DNA from: Janthinobacterium lividum
GTDB taxonomy: Bacteria > Pseudomonadota > Gammaproteobacteria > Burkholderiales > Burkholderiaceae_D
Length of the DNA: 64,000 bases
Direction of reading: 5' to 3'
Assembly (NCBI RefSeq): GCF_034424625.1
Contig: NZ_CP139976.1
Coordinates: 1,302,001-1,366,000, forward strand
The notes under the pieces are model-generated. The model did no database searches. It worked only from the letters and a program-made list of their open reading frames with translations, and had not been told where the DNA came from. The position numbers were made by a program, and so were the translations under genes. Below, piece after piece: positions 19,636 to 29,010 of the stretch. How positions within the stretch are numbered: position 1 is the stretch's first letter; every line of letters starts with the position of its first letter.

Positions 19636-20592
19636 ATGCGCGAAGACAATTTGGGGCAGGAGAGGGTACGCATCCAGCAGGTGCAGACCCTGTCGCACGA
19701 CTGGTATCTATTGCAAAAGACCACGTTCGACTATCTGCGCCACGATGGCGAATGGCAGACGCAGACGCGGGAAACCTATGACCGCGGCGATGGCGCCACC
19801 ATCCTGCTTTACAACAAGGTAAAACGCACGGTGATTTTGATCCGCCAGTTCCGTTTTCCCACCTACCGCGAAGGTCACGACGGTTTCCTCATCGAATCAG
19901 CGGCCGGCTTGCTGGAAGAAGCCAGTGCTGAAGAGCGCATCCGCGCCGAGGTGGAAGAGGAAACCGGTTACCGGGTGGGGCAGGTGCAAAAGATATTCCA
20001 GGCTTTCATGAGTCCTGGTTCCGTGACGGAACGCCTGCATTTCTTTGTCGGCGAATATGATCCGGCCAGTCGCATCGGCGACGGCGGCGGTCTGGCGCAC
20101 GAGGGCGAGGATATCGAAGTGCTGGAACTGCCCCTCGCGCAGGCGCTGCAGATGGTGGCCGATGGGCGCATCTGCGATGGCAAGACCATCATGCTGCTGC
20201 AGCATGCGCAATTGCAACTGATGCCGGTGAATCAGGGCATGCAGATACTGGTTGCCGGCCCCTACCGTTCAGGCACGGGCGACGATCCGCTCTTGATGCA
20301 GCGCAATGTGGACGCCATGCAAGCCGTCTGCCTGCCCCTGTATGCCAAGGGACACATGCCCGTGCTCGGTGAATGGCTGGCCTTGCCCATGCTGGCGCTG
20401 GCCGGTTCCACCCGGGTGGGCGACGCCGTGTATGAAGAGTTGTTCCACGCGCATGCGACGCGTTTATTGAGCCATTGTGATGCCGTGCTGCGTCTCGGTG
20501 GCGCATCGGCTGGGGCGGACCAGATGGTGGCGGTGGCGCGCAGCCTGGGTCTGCCTGTGTTTTTCTCGCTGGATGAGATTTCGCAGGCGTAA
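19636..20592 (+). CDS. NudK-like Nudix hydrolase fused to a DUF4406-like domain
   Basis: 318 residues. Residues 1 to about 198 align with NudK-type GDP-mannose/nucleoside-diphosphate-sugar hydrolases: a Nudix helix in ESAAGLLEEASAEERI followed by AEVEEETGY, FMSPGSVTERLHFFVGEYD, and EDIEVLELPLAQALQM. From about residue 202 a second domain begins MQILVAGPYRSGTGDDPLL and runs to HMPVLGEWLALP and LRLGGASAGADQMVAVA, resembling the DUF4406/nucleoside 2-deoxyribosyltransferase-like fold. NudK alone is about 190 residues, so this is a two-domain fusion. Function of the second half is unknown; a nucleotide or nucleoside ligand is an inference. Confidence 0.8.
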   Translation: MREDNLGQERVRIQQVQTLSHDWYLLQKTTFDYLRHDGEWQTQTRETYDRGDGATILLYNKVKRTVILIRQFRFPTYREGHDGFLIESAAGLLEEASAEERIRAEVEEETGYRVGQVQKIFQAFMSPGSVTERLHFFVGEYDPASRIGDGGGLAHEGEDIEVLELPLAQALQMVADGRICDGKTIMLLQHAQLQLMPVNQGMQILVAGPYRSGTGDDPLLMQRNVDAMQAVCLPLYAKGHMPVLGEWLALPMLALAGSTRVGDAVYEELFHAHATRLLSHCDAVLRLGGASAGADQMVAVARSLGLPVFFSLDEISQA

Positions 20593-20624
20593 AAAAAGCG
20601 AAGCCCGCGGGCTTCGCTTTTTGT
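20593..20624. terminator. Bidirectional terminator behind the NudK fusion
   Basis: AAAGCGAAGCCC / GGGCTTCGCTTT, a perfect 12-base stem with A's before and T's after. It starts at the stop codon. Confidence 0.88.
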
Positions 20625-20635
20625 CATTTCAGGGG

Positions 20636-20732
20636 GCGCCTGAAAAATGCCCAGGGCTAGGCGTCTTGCCGAAGGCAGTACGAATGTACGACGAGGCAAG
20701 GCAACGACGCCATGGGTATTTTCTCAGGTGCT
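20636..20732. repeat. 97-base imperfect palindromic intergenic element
   Basis: The outer arms GGCGCCTGAAAAATGCCCA (20636-20654) and TGGGTATTTTCTCAGGTGCT (20713-20732) are near reverse complements. The inner parts also pair (GCGTC..TTGCC with GGCAA..GACGC), leading to a small GTAC-GAAT-GTAC hairpin. The element fills the gap between the NudK terminator and the stop codon of the convergent ABC permease gene, ending two bases from it. It looks like a member of a dispersed bacterial hairpin repeat family. Confidence 0.6.
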
Positions 20733-20733
20733 C

Positions 20734-21705
20734 TTAACGCGATTTTACAAAGGGGATGCCGATAGCTTTTGGCGCGATGGATTTCGCCATCAAGCCCGCC
20801 AGCACGATCACGGTGACGACGTATGGCACCATCTGGATCAGCGAGCCGGGGATGCGGCCCACGACGGGCAAGTCCACGCCTTCAATCTGGATCTGGATGG
20901 CGGCAAAGAAGCCGAACATCAGGCAGCCGAGGAAGGTGTAGACGGGACGCCAGTTGCCGAAAACCATGGCCGTCAAGGCCAGGTAGCCGGCGCCGGCCGA
21001 CATGTCGCGCAAGAAGAAGCCGCTTTGCACGATGGCCAGGTAGGCGCCCGAGAACGAGCACAGGATGCCGGCCACCAGCATGGCAAGGTAGCGCGTCGCC
21101 TCCACGCTCACGCCAGCCGAATCGGCCGCATGCGGGTTTTCGCCGCAGGCGCGCAGACGCAGGCCGAAGCGCGTGTGGTACAGCAGCCAGTGCACGAGCG
21201 GGATCAGCAGGAACGCCACATAGACGAGGATGGAATGGCCGCCGATCAGGTGGGCATATACCCAGCCGATGAAGGGAATGTGCTCCACGTACTGTGTGCC
21301 CGGTAAGACCACGTCGAACAGCCGCGCCGAACCGAGGTCGGGCGTGCGGCCGCCTTGCTGGAAGAAGAACTGCGCCAGCACGAACGTCAGCCCGCTCATG
21401 GCGATATTGATCGCCATGCCGGCCACCAGCTGGTTGCCCTTTTGCGTAATGCTGACGTAAGCCTGCAGCAAGGCCAAGGCGACGCACACGAGCATGCCGG
21501 CAGCCATGCCGTAATACGGGTTTTGCGTCGTGTAGGCCACGGCGGCGGAAGCGAAGGCGCTGGCCAGGATCTTGCCTTCCAGGCCGATGTCGATCATGCC
21601 GCTGCGTTCGGCAAACAGGCCGGCCATGGCGGCAAAGATCAGGACGGGCGCATTGCGCACGGTCGATACCAGGATGCTGGCGAATTGAAAGTCGTCGAGT
21701 GTCAT
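20734..21705 (-). CDS. Nucleoside ABC transporter, second permease subunit
   Basis: 323 residues, almost entirely membrane-spanning, of the branched-chain/RbsC-like permease family. MIDIGLEGKILASAFAS and the loop with RLRACGENPHAADSAGVSVE are typical of permeases paired with BMP (Med/PnrA-like) binding proteins in guanosine/nucleoside importers. It is last in the operon binding protein - ATPase - permease - permease. Four bases separate it from the preceding permease. Confidence 0.88.
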   Translation of the reverse strand: MTLDDFQFASILVSTVRNAPVLIFAAMAGLFAERSGMIDIGLEGKILASAFASAAVAYTTQNPYYGMAAGMLVCVALALLQAYVSITQKGNQLVAGMAINIAMSGLTFVLAQFFFQQGGRTPDLGSARLFDVVLPGTQYVEHIPFIGWVYAHLIGGHSILVYVAFLLIPLVHWLLYHTRFGLRLRACGENPHAADSAGVSVEATRYLAMLVAGILCSFSGAYLAIVQSGFFLRDMSAGAGYLALTAMVFGNWRPVYTFLGCLMFGFFAAIQIQIEGVDLPVVGRIPGSLIQMVPYVVTVIVLAGLMAKSIAPKAIGIPFVKSR

Positions 21706-21709
21706 GGTG

Positions 21710-22789
21710 TTAGCCTTTGGTGCGCTTGAGCAGGGCGGAAATGGCCGGTGCGTAGAAGTTTTCCATGGCGCCGCAGAACAGGATGATCAAGCCCTGGATG
21801 AAAATGAAAGTTTCCGTCGGGATATTCGGTTTTTCCAGCGACAGGTCGAAGCCACCCTGGATCAGCGCACCGAACAGCACGGCCGACAAAAAGATGCCGA
21901 CCGGATGCTGGCGGCCCATCAGGGCGATGGCGATGCCGATGAAGCCGGCGCCGCCGACGAAATTGAGCGACAGATAATGCGTCGAACCCATGATGGAATT
22001 GACGGAACCGAGGCCCGCCAGCGCGCCGGAGATCAGCATGACGATGATGATCATCTTGCTGATCGACACGCCAGCATAGTGGGCCGCATGCTTGTTCAAG
22101 CCCGTGGCGCGCAGTTTGAAGCCCCATGACGAGCGCCACACCATCACGCCATAGATCACCAGCGCGGCGATCGCCAGAATAAAACTGATGTTCAGCGGCG
22201 TGTCGCCCAGCGACGGGAACCAGGTGGAGAGGCGCGGCATTTCGCCGCTTTCCGCAAACACGCGGCTGGCCGTGTTCTGCTCGCCAGGCGGGATCAGGTA
22301 TTTCACGATCACGAAGTTCATCAGGCTGGCAGCGATGAAGTTGAACATGATGGTGGTGACGACGATGTGGCTGCCGCGCTTCGCTTGCAGGTAGCCGGGC
22401 AGGAAGCCCCACAGCGCGCCAAACAGGGCCGCGCCGATCATGGCGGCTGGAATCAGGAGCCATGCGGGCAGGGTCTGGTCGAAGGCCAGCATGGCCACCG
22501 TCAAGCCCAGGCCGCCGATATACATTTGGCCTTCGGAACCGATATTAAACAGCCCGGCCTGCATCGCCACGGACACCGACAGGCCCGTGAAGATGAAGGT
22601 GCTGGCGTAGAACAGGGTGTAGCTCAAGCCTTCCGGATTGAGGACGGCGCTGTTGACGAGGATACCCAGCGATTCGGCGGGATCTTCGCCCAGCATATAA
22701 ATCACCAGGGCTGCGACCAGCAAGGCCGACAGCAGGTTTAACATGGGCATGACAAAGGCTGTCGCCCAGCGTGGCAAGTCGTTATTCAT
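21710..22789 (-). CDS. Nucleoside ABC transporter, first permease subunit
   Basis: 359 residues with about ten hydrophobic segments. It has MLGEDPAESLGILVNSAVLN in the N-terminal part, FNIGSEGQMYIGG, and LRATGLNKHAAHYAGVS, the coupling-loop type seen in this transporter class. Its ATG overlaps the last codons of the ATPase gene by 4 bases (ATGA), a sign of translational coupling. Confidence 0.9.
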   Translation of the reverse strand: MNNDLPRWATAFVMPMLNLLSALLVAALVIYMLGEDPAESLGILVNSAVLNPEGLSYTLFYASTFIFTGLSVSVAMQAGLFNIGSEGQMYIGGLGLTVAMLAFDQTLPAWLLIPAAMIGAALFGALWGFLPGYLQAKRGSHIVVTTIMFNFIAASLMNFVIVKYLIPPGEQNTASRVFAESGEMPRLSTWFPSLGDTPLNISFILAIAALVIYGVMVWRSSWGFKLRATGLNKHAAHYAGVSISKMIIIVMLISGALAGLGSVNSIMGSTHYLSLNFVGGAGFIGIAIALMGRQHPVGIFLSAVLFGALIQGGFDLSLEKPNIPTETFIFIQGLIILFCGAMENFYAPAISALLKRTKG

Positions 22790-24339
22790 GATTTATGCAT
22801 TCCCCCCATCAACAGACCGATGCGGGTGGTATCGAATTCTTCAATTTTCAGTTCGCCGGTGATGCGTCCGCCGCACATGACGAGAATGCGGTCGGCCAGC
22901 GCCCGCACCTCTTCCAGTTCAACGGACACCAGCAGGATCGCCACGCCCGCGTCGCGCAGGGCCAGCAATTGCGTATGGATGCTTTCGATGGTGCCGATGT
23001 CGACGCCGCGCGTAGGCTGGCCTACGAGCATTAGTTTCGGCTTGGCCAGCACTTCGCGCGCGATCACCACCTTTTGCTGGTTACCGCCCGACAGCAGGCC
23101 GATGCGCAGGTCCGGATTGGCCGGGCGCACGTCGAAAGTCTTCAGCAGTTCCGCGCAGCGGGCGCCGATGGCCTTGAAGTTGAACAGGCCCCAGCGGTTT
23201 TTCAGGTGATCCTGGTAGCCGAGGATGGTGTTTTGCATGACGGAGAAATTCTTCACCACGCCATCGCGCAAGCGGTCTTCCGGAATGTGGGCGATGCCCA
23301 GCTCGCGGAAGGCCAGCGGCAAGCCGTCGGCATCGTGGCGCTTGGCAAACGGCAAGTCCTTGTCGAGAAAACGCAGCTTGCCCGAGGTGGGCAAACGCAT
23401 GCCCGACAGAATTTCCAGCAGCTCGCTCTGGCCATTGCCCGAGACCCCCGCGATGGCGACGATTTCGCCGGCGCGCAAGTTGAAACCAATGTCGGCCAGC
23501 AGTTTGACCTGTTGCTCGTCGGCCAGTTGCAGACCGTCCACTTCCAGCACCGTGGCGCCCGGATTGTATGGGGCACGCGGCAAGTGGCTCTGGATGGGGC
23601 GGCCGACCATCATGTTGGCCAGTTCCTCTTTCGAGGTAGTTGCCGTGGCAACGGCGCCCACCACCGTGCCGCCGCGCATGACGGTGACGTTGTCGGTGAT
23701 TTCCAGGATCTCTTGCAGCTTGTGCGTGATCAGGATGATGGTCTTGCCCTGTTCCTTGAACAGGCGCAGGATTTCAAACAGCGAGGCCGTTTCCTGGGCC
23801 GTCAGCACGGCCGTCGGCTCGTCGAGGATCAGGATATTGGCGCTGCGGTAAATCTGCTTGAGGATTTCCACGCGCTGCTGCGCGCCGACTGACAGGTCTT
23901 CGATCTTCGCCAGCGGGTCGACGTCGAGGCGGTAGCGCGCGCAAATCTCGCGCAGCTTGGCTTCCGCTTCCGTGCGGTGGCTGGCCAGGCGAAAGCCGCC
24001 TTCCGTGCCCAGCATGATATTGTCGAGGACGGTGAAGTTCTCGACGAGCATGAAATGCTGGTGCACCATGCCAATGCCGAGGTTGATCGCTTCCTGGCTG
24101 TTGCGGATAGGCTGTACTTTTCCGTCGAGCAGGATTTCTCCGCCGTCGGCACGGTAATACCCGTACAGGATGCTCATCAAGGTCGATTTGCCTGCGCCAT
24201 TTTCCCCCACCAGGCCATGGATACTGCCCTTGGCGATGGAGAAGCTGACGTCGGCGTTCGCCTTCACATGTCCAAACTGCTTGGAAATGCTGCGAAATTC
24301 TACTGCTGGCTGCATAGGTTCATAACTGGATAGTTTCAT
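22786..24339 (-). CDS. Nucleoside ABC transporter, tandem ATPase
   Basis: 517 residues with two ABC domains, as in RbsA-like importers. The first domain has Walker A GENGAGKST and Walker B ILILDEPTAVLT. The second has a degenerate Walker A (GVSGNGQSE) but an intact signature LLSGGNQQKVVIARE, the normal asymmetric pattern. The start may be MKLSSYEPM (taken here) or the Met eight codons later. It powers import of the ligand held by the BMP-type binding protein encoded just upstream. Confidence 0.93.
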   Translation of the reverse strand: MKLSSYEPMQPAVEFRSISKQFGHVKANADVSFSIAKGSIHGLVGENGAGKSTLMSILYGYYRADGGEILLDGKVQPIRNSQEAINLGIGMVHQHFMLVENFTVLDNIMLGTEGGFRLASHRTEAEAKLREICARYRLDVDPLAKIEDLSVGAQQRVEILKQIYRSANILILDEPTAVLTAQETASLFEILRLFKEQGKTIILITHKLQEILEITDNVTVMRGGTVVGAVATATTSKEELANMMVGRPIQSHLPRAPYNPGATVLEVDGLQLADEQQVKLLADIGFNLRAGEIVAIAGVSGNGQSELLEILSGMRLPTSGKLRFLDKDLPFAKRHDADGLPLAFRELGIAHIPEDRLRDGVVKNFSVMQNTILGYQDHLKNRWGLFNFKAIGARCAELLKTFDVRPANPDLRIGLLSGGNQQKVVIAREVLAKPKLMLVGQPTRGVDIGTIESIHTQLLALRDAGVAILLVSVELEEVRALADRILVMCGGRITGELKIEEFDTTRIGLLMGGMHKS

Positions 24340-24396
24340 GGAAACGCGCCGCGCGGAGACTGGCCCCGGCGGCGCGCTAAAAGATACGGAGAAAAA

Positions 24397-25392
24397 TTAA
24401 ACCGGGCAGCTGCTGCCGACGCGGTAATCGATCACTTTGATCTTGCCATCGATAATGTCCTTACGCGCACCCAACACGCGCTTTTCGATTTCCGGCGTGA
24501 TCAGCTTGCGGTTGTTCGCGTCGAGCGCCCAATCCACGCCGCCTTCTTTCAAGCCTTTATAGCTGACGCCGCCCTTCCAGGTGCCGTCCTTGACTTGCAT
24601 GAAGCTGTCGTAGACCGTGTTGTCGACGCGCTTGACCATCGAGGTCAGGATGCTGCCTGGATACAGATGATTCTGGTTCGAATCGACGCCGATGGCCAGC
24701 TTGCCTTTTTCCTTGGCCATTTGCAGGGTACCCATGCCGCTGCCGCCAGCGACGGCGAAGACGACATCGACGCCGCGCTCGAATTGCGAGCGGGCCAGTT
24801 CGCCACCCTTGGCCGGGTCATTCCAGGCGCCGGACGTGGTGCCGACCATGTTTTGCGTGATTTCCATCTTCGGATTGACGGCCTTCGCGCCTTGCGCGTA
24901 GCCGCAGGCGAAGTTGCGGATCAGTGGAATATCGATGCCGCCGATGAAGCCGACTTTCTTGCTCTTGCTGGCCATGGCCGCTGCCACGCCCACCAGGTAG
25001 GAACCTTCTTCTTCCTTGAAGACGACGGAATTGACGTTGCTGCCGGCGGCCTGGCCGTCGATCAGCACGAATTTTACGTTCGGGAATTCCTTGGCGACCT
25101 TTTGCACGGCTTGCGTTTGCGCAAAGCCGATGGCGGCGATCATGTCGAGTTTCTTGCGGGCCAGGCCACGCATGACTTGTTCAGCCTGCGTATCGCTCGA
25201 TGCCTGCACTTCGATGAAGGAAATGCCCGTGTCTTTTTTGAAGCGCGATGCGCCTTCGAAAGCGGATTGGTTGAACGACTTGTCGAACTTGCCGCCCGCG
25301 TCATACACGACACCCAGTTTTGGGGTAGCCGCGGACGCTTGAGCAGTCAGAAATACGGCTGCGATCGTCAAACTAAATTGTGTAAGTTTCAT
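24397..25392 (-). CDS. BMP-family nucleoside-binding periplasmic protein
   Basis: 331 residues with a signal peptide (cleavage near AQASAATPK). The BMP/PnrA domain has LGVVYDAGGKFDKSFNQSAF, IDGQAAGSNVNSVVFKEEEG, KVGFIGGIDIPLI and AGGSGMGTLQMAKEKGKLAIG. The family binds purine and pyrimidine nucleosides for ABC import. AGGAG lies before the ATG. The lipobox usual in Gram-positive relatives is absent, consistent with a free periplasmic protein. It is the first gene of the transporter operon, followed 57 bases later by the ATPase. Confidence 0.92.
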   Translation of the reverse strand: MKLTQFSLTIAAVFLTAQASAATPKLGVVYDAGGKFDKSFNQSAFEGASRFKKDTGISFIEVQASSDTQAEQVMRGLARKKLDMIAAIGFAQTQAVQKVAKEFPNVKFVLIDGQAAGSNVNSVVFKEEEGSYLVGVAAAMASKSKKVGFIGGIDIPLIRNFACGYAQGAKAVNPKMEITQNMVGTTSGAWNDPAKGGELARSQFERGVDVVFAVAGGSGMGTLQMAKEKGKLAIGVDSNQNHLYPGSILTSMVKRVDNTVYDSFMQVKDGTWKGGVSYKGLKEGGVDWALDANNRKLITPEIEKRVLGARKDIIDGKIKVIDYRVGSSCPV

Positions 25393-25775
25393 GAATTGGC
25401 TCCTGGAAGATCGATATTGTATATTTTTTATAGGTGAAACATATAATTTGGGGCCGATTTAGCCTGTTTTTGATGCACGAGGTGATAATTCCTTATCAAC
25501 ATTGCACTGTATTGCACAAGATCATTGCTGGCCTCGTATGCTTTTATGTCGTCAGTGTGATGCTCATGCAACAGTCGCGCCCCGTCTATAGGTACAACAT
25601 CGAATGGGGCTGCCGGAGCGGGCTGGGATGCGCCGTCAGTTGACGGGCAGGGCAAGCACGGGACCGGCGCCGCGATGGGCGTCCGAATCACTATGCATCA
25701 TGCCAGATATGTATGACAAATACGTTTTTGTTTATGTATTTATATGCAGTGCATATAAATAGCTAGTGCCGCAGC
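25393..25775 (-). promoter_or_regulatory. Control region of the nucleoside ABC operon
   Basis: 383 bases without a credible gene, upstream of the binding-protein gene and downstream of the LysR gene. It contains a tandem repeat ATTGCAC at 25501-25507 and 25511-25517 (10-base period). It also contains a perfect palindrome at 25737-25761 with arms TATTTATATGC / GCATATAAATA around AGT. The palindrome contains T-N11-A, the LysR-type motif, and could be the binding site of the adjacent LysR protein. Confidence 0.5.
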
Positions 25776-26678
25776 TTAGACGGCCGGGGGATTGAGGATA
25801 TTCAGGAAGGCCCGCACGACGGGAGCGTCGTCCAGCGTGGTGTAGCTGATGTACAGGTTGGCCGACGGGGGATTCGTCTTGATCGGCAGAAACACGACGC
25901 CGGGCCAGCCGATGCGGCTTGTCGTTTCCGGCACCAGGGTCACGCCCAGGCCCGCGCCGACCATGGCCAGCAGGGTTTGCGGCTCGCTCGCTTCCTGGAA
26001 GATTACGGGTTCGAAACCGGCATTGATGCAGCATTGCACCAGGTAGCGGGGAAACGCGGATTTATCGAGGTTCAGGGTGAGCATCGGCTCGTGGGCGATG
26101 TCGATCAGCTCGATGGCCGTGTTTTTCGCCAGCGGATGGTGTTCATTGACGGCCACGCAGACATTTTCGCGGAAGCACAGTTCCTGGCGCAGATTATCGT
26201 GACGCAAGTCGTCGTCGTTGAGCTTGGGTTCGCGCCAGAAGCCCACGTCGATCTGCTTGGCGCGCAAGGCTTCGTATTGCACCGTGGGACCGAATTCATG
26301 GATGGTCCAGGTGACGCGGGGGAATTTGGTCTGGAATTCTTCCAGCAGGCTGGGGATGGGCCCCCACATGGCCGAGCCAACGATGCCCACGCGCAAGCGG
26401 CCCACTTCGCCGCGGTCGATCTGGCGGATGGTGTCGATGGTCATGCGCATCTTGGCCAGCAGGTCGGCCGCCTCGTTCATCAGCGCCTTGCCCGCCACGG
26501 TCAGCTCGAACGTGCGCGTGGTGCGGGCAAACAGGCGCACGCCCAGTTCGCTTTCCAGTTTCATGATCTGCTGGCTCAGGGGCGGCTGCGAGATATGCAG
26601 GCGCTCGGCGGCGCGGCTGAAGCTTTTCTCCTCGGCAACGGCAAGAAAATACTTTAACTGTTTCAGATCGATGGACAT
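25776..26678 (-). CDS. LysR-family transcriptional regulator
   Basis: 300 residues. The N-terminal HTH reads LKQLKYFLAVAEEKSFSRAA and HISQPPLSQQIMKLESELGV, followed by a LysR substrate-binding domain (LRVGIVGSAMWGPIPSLLEE). The start MSIDLKQL at 26678 fits the family. It lies between psuG and the nucleoside ABC operon, all on the minus strand. A 25-base palindrome with the LysR-type pattern lies 14 bases behind its stop codon, in the leader of the transporter genes. Ligand unknown. Confidence 0.9.
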   Translation of the reverse strand: MSIDLKQLKYFLAVAEEKSFSRAAERLHISQPPLSQQIMKLESELGVRLFARTTRTFELTVAGKALMNEAADLLAKMRMTIDTIRQIDRGEVGRLRVGIVGSAMWGPIPSLLEEFQTKFPRVTWTIHEFGPTVQYEALRAKQIDVGFWREPKLNDDDLRHDNLRQELCFRENVCVAVNEHHPLAKNTAIELIDIAHEPMLTLNLDKSAFPRYLVQCCINAGFEPVIFQEASEPQTLLAMVGAGLGVTLVPETTSRIGWPGVVFLPIKTNPPSANLYISYTTLDDAPVVRAFLNILNPPAV

Positions 26679-26763
26679 GCTTTCCTTGGCGTTGCGTGTT
26701 GCTAGGCGATGGAACGGCGCGCGGACCCGTAAAGGCGCGCGCGCTTTCTTTACAGCAGTCCTA

Positions 26764-27693
26764 TTATCGTGCCACGACTGCCTGCATGGCAATGGCCAGC
26801 GCCGTACCGACTTGCGCATTGTGCTTGACCAGCGCGATATTCGTCGCCAGGCTGCGGCCATCCGTCAGTTGCTTGATGCGCGACAACAGGAATGGCGTGA
26901 CTTGCTTGCCCTTCACTCCGCCCGCGTCCGCTTCCTGCAGCGCTTGCGTGGTGATGGCATCGATTTCTTCCTTGGGCATGGCTTGCGCGGCTGGCACGGG
27001 GTTGCTGACGACCACGCCGCCTGTCAAGCCCAGCTGCCACTTGGTGCCGATGAAGGCGGCTTGTTCGGCGGCCGTGTCGAGGCGGAAATCGGCCTTGAAG
27101 CCGCTTTCGCGCGTGAAGAATGCGGGAAAACCTTCCTGGCCCACGCTGATGACGGGCACGCCGTGGGTTTCCAGGTATTCCAGGGTCAGGCCGATGTCGA
27201 GGATGGATTTCACGCCCGCGCAGACGACGGCCACCGAGGTTTGCGCCAGTTCCTGCAAGTCGGCGGAAATGTCGAAGCTCGTTTCCGCGCCGCGGTGCAC
27301 GCCGCCGATACCGCCCGTGACGAACACGGAAATACCGGCCAGTTCCGCGCAGATCATGGTGGCAGCCACGGTGGTGGCGCCCAGTTTGCGCTGCGACAGG
27401 ACGAACGGCAGGTCGCGGCGGCTGACCTTCATGGCGTCGGGCGAGGTGCCCAGCAATTCCAGCTGTTCGGGCGACAGGCCCACGCAGATCTTGCCGTCGA
27501 TGATGGCGATGGTGGCCGGCACGGCGCCGCCGTCGCGGATGATCTGCTCCACTTCGCGCGCCATTTCCACGTTTTGCGGATACGGCATGCCGTGCGAAAT
27601 AATGGTCGATTCCAGCGCCACGATGGCCTTGCCGGCGGCGCGCGCGTCGAGCACTTCTTGCGAGAACAAGAGGAAATTCTGTAATTGGGTCAT
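26764..27693 (-). CDS. psuG: Pseudouridine-5'-phosphate glycosidase
   Basis: 309 residues, the usual size of PsuG, which splits pseudouridine 5'-phosphate into uracil and ribose 5-phosphate. Conserved parts are [59 protein letters not shown] and [16 protein letters not shown]. It begins two bases behind the kinase gene, giving the standard kinase-glycosidase pair for pseudouridine released from RNA. The uracil formed can enter the reductive pathway encoded at 47-54 kb. Confidence 0.96.
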   Translation of the reverse strand: MTQLQNFLLFSQEVLDARAAGKAIVALESTIISHGMPYPQNVEMAREVEQIIRDGGAVPATIAIIDGKICVGLSPEQLELLGTSPDAMKVSRRDLPFVLSQRKLGATTVAATMICAELAGISVFVTGGIGGVHRGAETSFDISADLQELAQTSVAVVCAGVKSILDIGLTLEYLETHGVPVISVGQEGFPAFFTRESGFKADFRLDTAAEQAAFIGTKWQLGLTGGVVVSNPVPAAQAMPKEEIDAITTQALQEADAGGVKGKQVTPFLLSRIKQLTDGRSLATNIALVKHNAQVGTALAIAMQAVVAR

Positions 27694-27695
27694 GT

Positions 27696-28853
27696 TTAAT
27701 CCTGTTGAAAGAGGGTAGGGGGAGGCGGCGCCAGGTCGGCGTCGTCAATGCTGTCGAGCGCGCCGGCGGAAATCTGGGGGGAGACGGTGGCAGCCGATTC
27801 CAGGGTCATGGCGGCCAGCTTCAGGCCGCGCCGGCAAGCCAGTTTCAAATCGCTGCTGTCGTGGTAGAGCGACCAGCAGACGGCGGCGGAAAACGCGTCG
27901 CCGGCGCCCGTCACGTCGACGGCGTCCACTTCGCGCGCGGCCAGGTGGACGATAGGCGCGTCCGGGCTGTCGCCATCCGTGAAGTACACGCCTTCGCCGC
28001 CGCAGGTGACGATCACCTGGCGCGCGCCCTGGCGCTGTACTTCGCGGCAGGCGGCGCGCAGGTCCGCTGCCGTGGGCAGGGTCCGCGCCACGCGCGTTTC
28101 CAGTTCGCCCCGGTTCAGGATCAGCAGGTACAAGCCCGTCAGGTCTTGCGGCAGGTGCGCCATCTTCGGCTGCGAGACGGCGACGATGACGAGCGGCGTC
28201 GCGTGGGCCGCATCCTGGCGCGCGTCGGCCAGCAGTGCCTGCACGCTGTCGTGGCCCAGGTTCAGGTCGCAGACGGTGAGGGCGGCGGCGGCGCGCTGCG
28301 GCTGGCGGCTATGCAAAAAGGCCGGTGTCAGCTGTTCATAGAGTTGCATGTTGGCCATCGCTAACAGCATTTCGCCATGTTCGTCGAGCACGGCCGTGTA
28401 GGTGCCGCTGCTGGTGTTGCTCAGATGTAAGCTGCCGCGCATGTCGATGCCGGCGTCTTCCGCGTGCGTCTGCAGGGCGTGGCCGGCCGCATCGTCGCCC
28501 AGCGCCGTCAGCAGGGCCACGGGGATCGACAATCGGGCCAGGTTTTCCGCGATGTTGCGGCCCACGCCGCCAAACACTTCTTCCGAGCGCACGGGATTCG
28601 AGGTGCCCATCTGCAAGGTCGCCAGGGTGCGCATCTTGCGGTCGAGGTTGGCGGCGCCTATGCACAGCACGGGCCGGCTGTCGGGCAGCACGTAGGCGCG
28701 TCCCAGCAAGCGCCGCTCACGGATGAGGCCGGCGATGTGGCCGGCGACGGCCGAGCGCGATAAGCCCAGTTCGCTCGCCAGGTCTTGCTGCGAGATGAAG
28801 GGGTTGTTGCGGATCAGCGTGTACAACTGGTCTTTTTTATTGGTATCGGTCAC
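27696..28853 (-). CDS. psuK: HTH-fused PfkB kinase, probable pseudouridine kinase
   Basis: 385 residues from the GTG at 28853 ([11 protein letters not shown]); an ATG 45 bases upstream would add 15 residues but lies in a repeated operator-like stretch. The N-terminal winged HTH is [19 protein letters not shown], followed by [14 protein letters not shown]. The PfkB kinase domain begins [14 protein letters not shown] and has [14 protein letters not shown] and the catalytic [15 protein letters not shown]. coli PsuK lacks the HTH while its paralogue YeiI has one, so pseudouridine as substrate rests on linkage to psuG. The HTH suggests a bifunctional kinase-regulator. Confidence 0.85.
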   Translation of the reverse strand: MTDTNKKDQLYTLIRNNPFISQQDLASELGLSRSAVAGHIAGLIRERRLLGRAYVLPDSRPVLCIGAANLDRKMRTLATLQMGTSNPVRSEEVFGGVGRNIAENLARLSIPVALLTALGDDAAGHALQTHAEDAGIDMRGSLHLSNTSSGTYTAVLDEHGEMLLAMANMQLYEQLTPAFLHSRQPQRAAAALTVCDLNLGHDSVQALLADARQDAAHATPLVIVAVSQPKMAHLPQDLTGLYLLILNRGELETRVARTLPTAADLRAACREVQRQGARQVIVTCGGEGVYFTDGDSPDAPIVHLAAREVDAVDVTGAGDAFSAAVCWSLYHDSSDLKLACRRGLKLAAMTLESAATVSPQISAGALDSIDDADLAPPPPTLFQQD

Positions 28854-28871
28854 AAGGTTTTCGCTGAGGTT

Positions 28872-28904
28872 TAAACATTTGTCTGAAACTGTAAACATTT
28901 GTCT
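28872..28904 (-). promoter_or_regulatory. Direct repeat pair in front of the HTH-kinase gene
   Basis: TAAACATTTGTCT occurs at 28872-28884 and again at 28892-28904: 13 identical bases with a period of exactly 20, about two helix turns. It begins 18 bases upstream of the GTG start. This is the arrangement expected of a dimeric regulator's operator, possibly the kinase's own HTH. Confidence 0.55.
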
Positions 28905-29010
28905 TGTTGGTGTCAAGCGTGTGTGAAGTTCGTATCGGACGTGCGCCAAAAGTGGTCGTATGGAGCTTGTATGCAAGCATTTCCCGGGCATGGCGAACCT
29001 GGGCTTGTCT

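Noticed and set aside
25434..25643. Short 69-codon frame in the nucleoside ABC leader
   Set aside because: No ribosome-binding site or conserved look, and the region is AT-rich with operator-like repeats.
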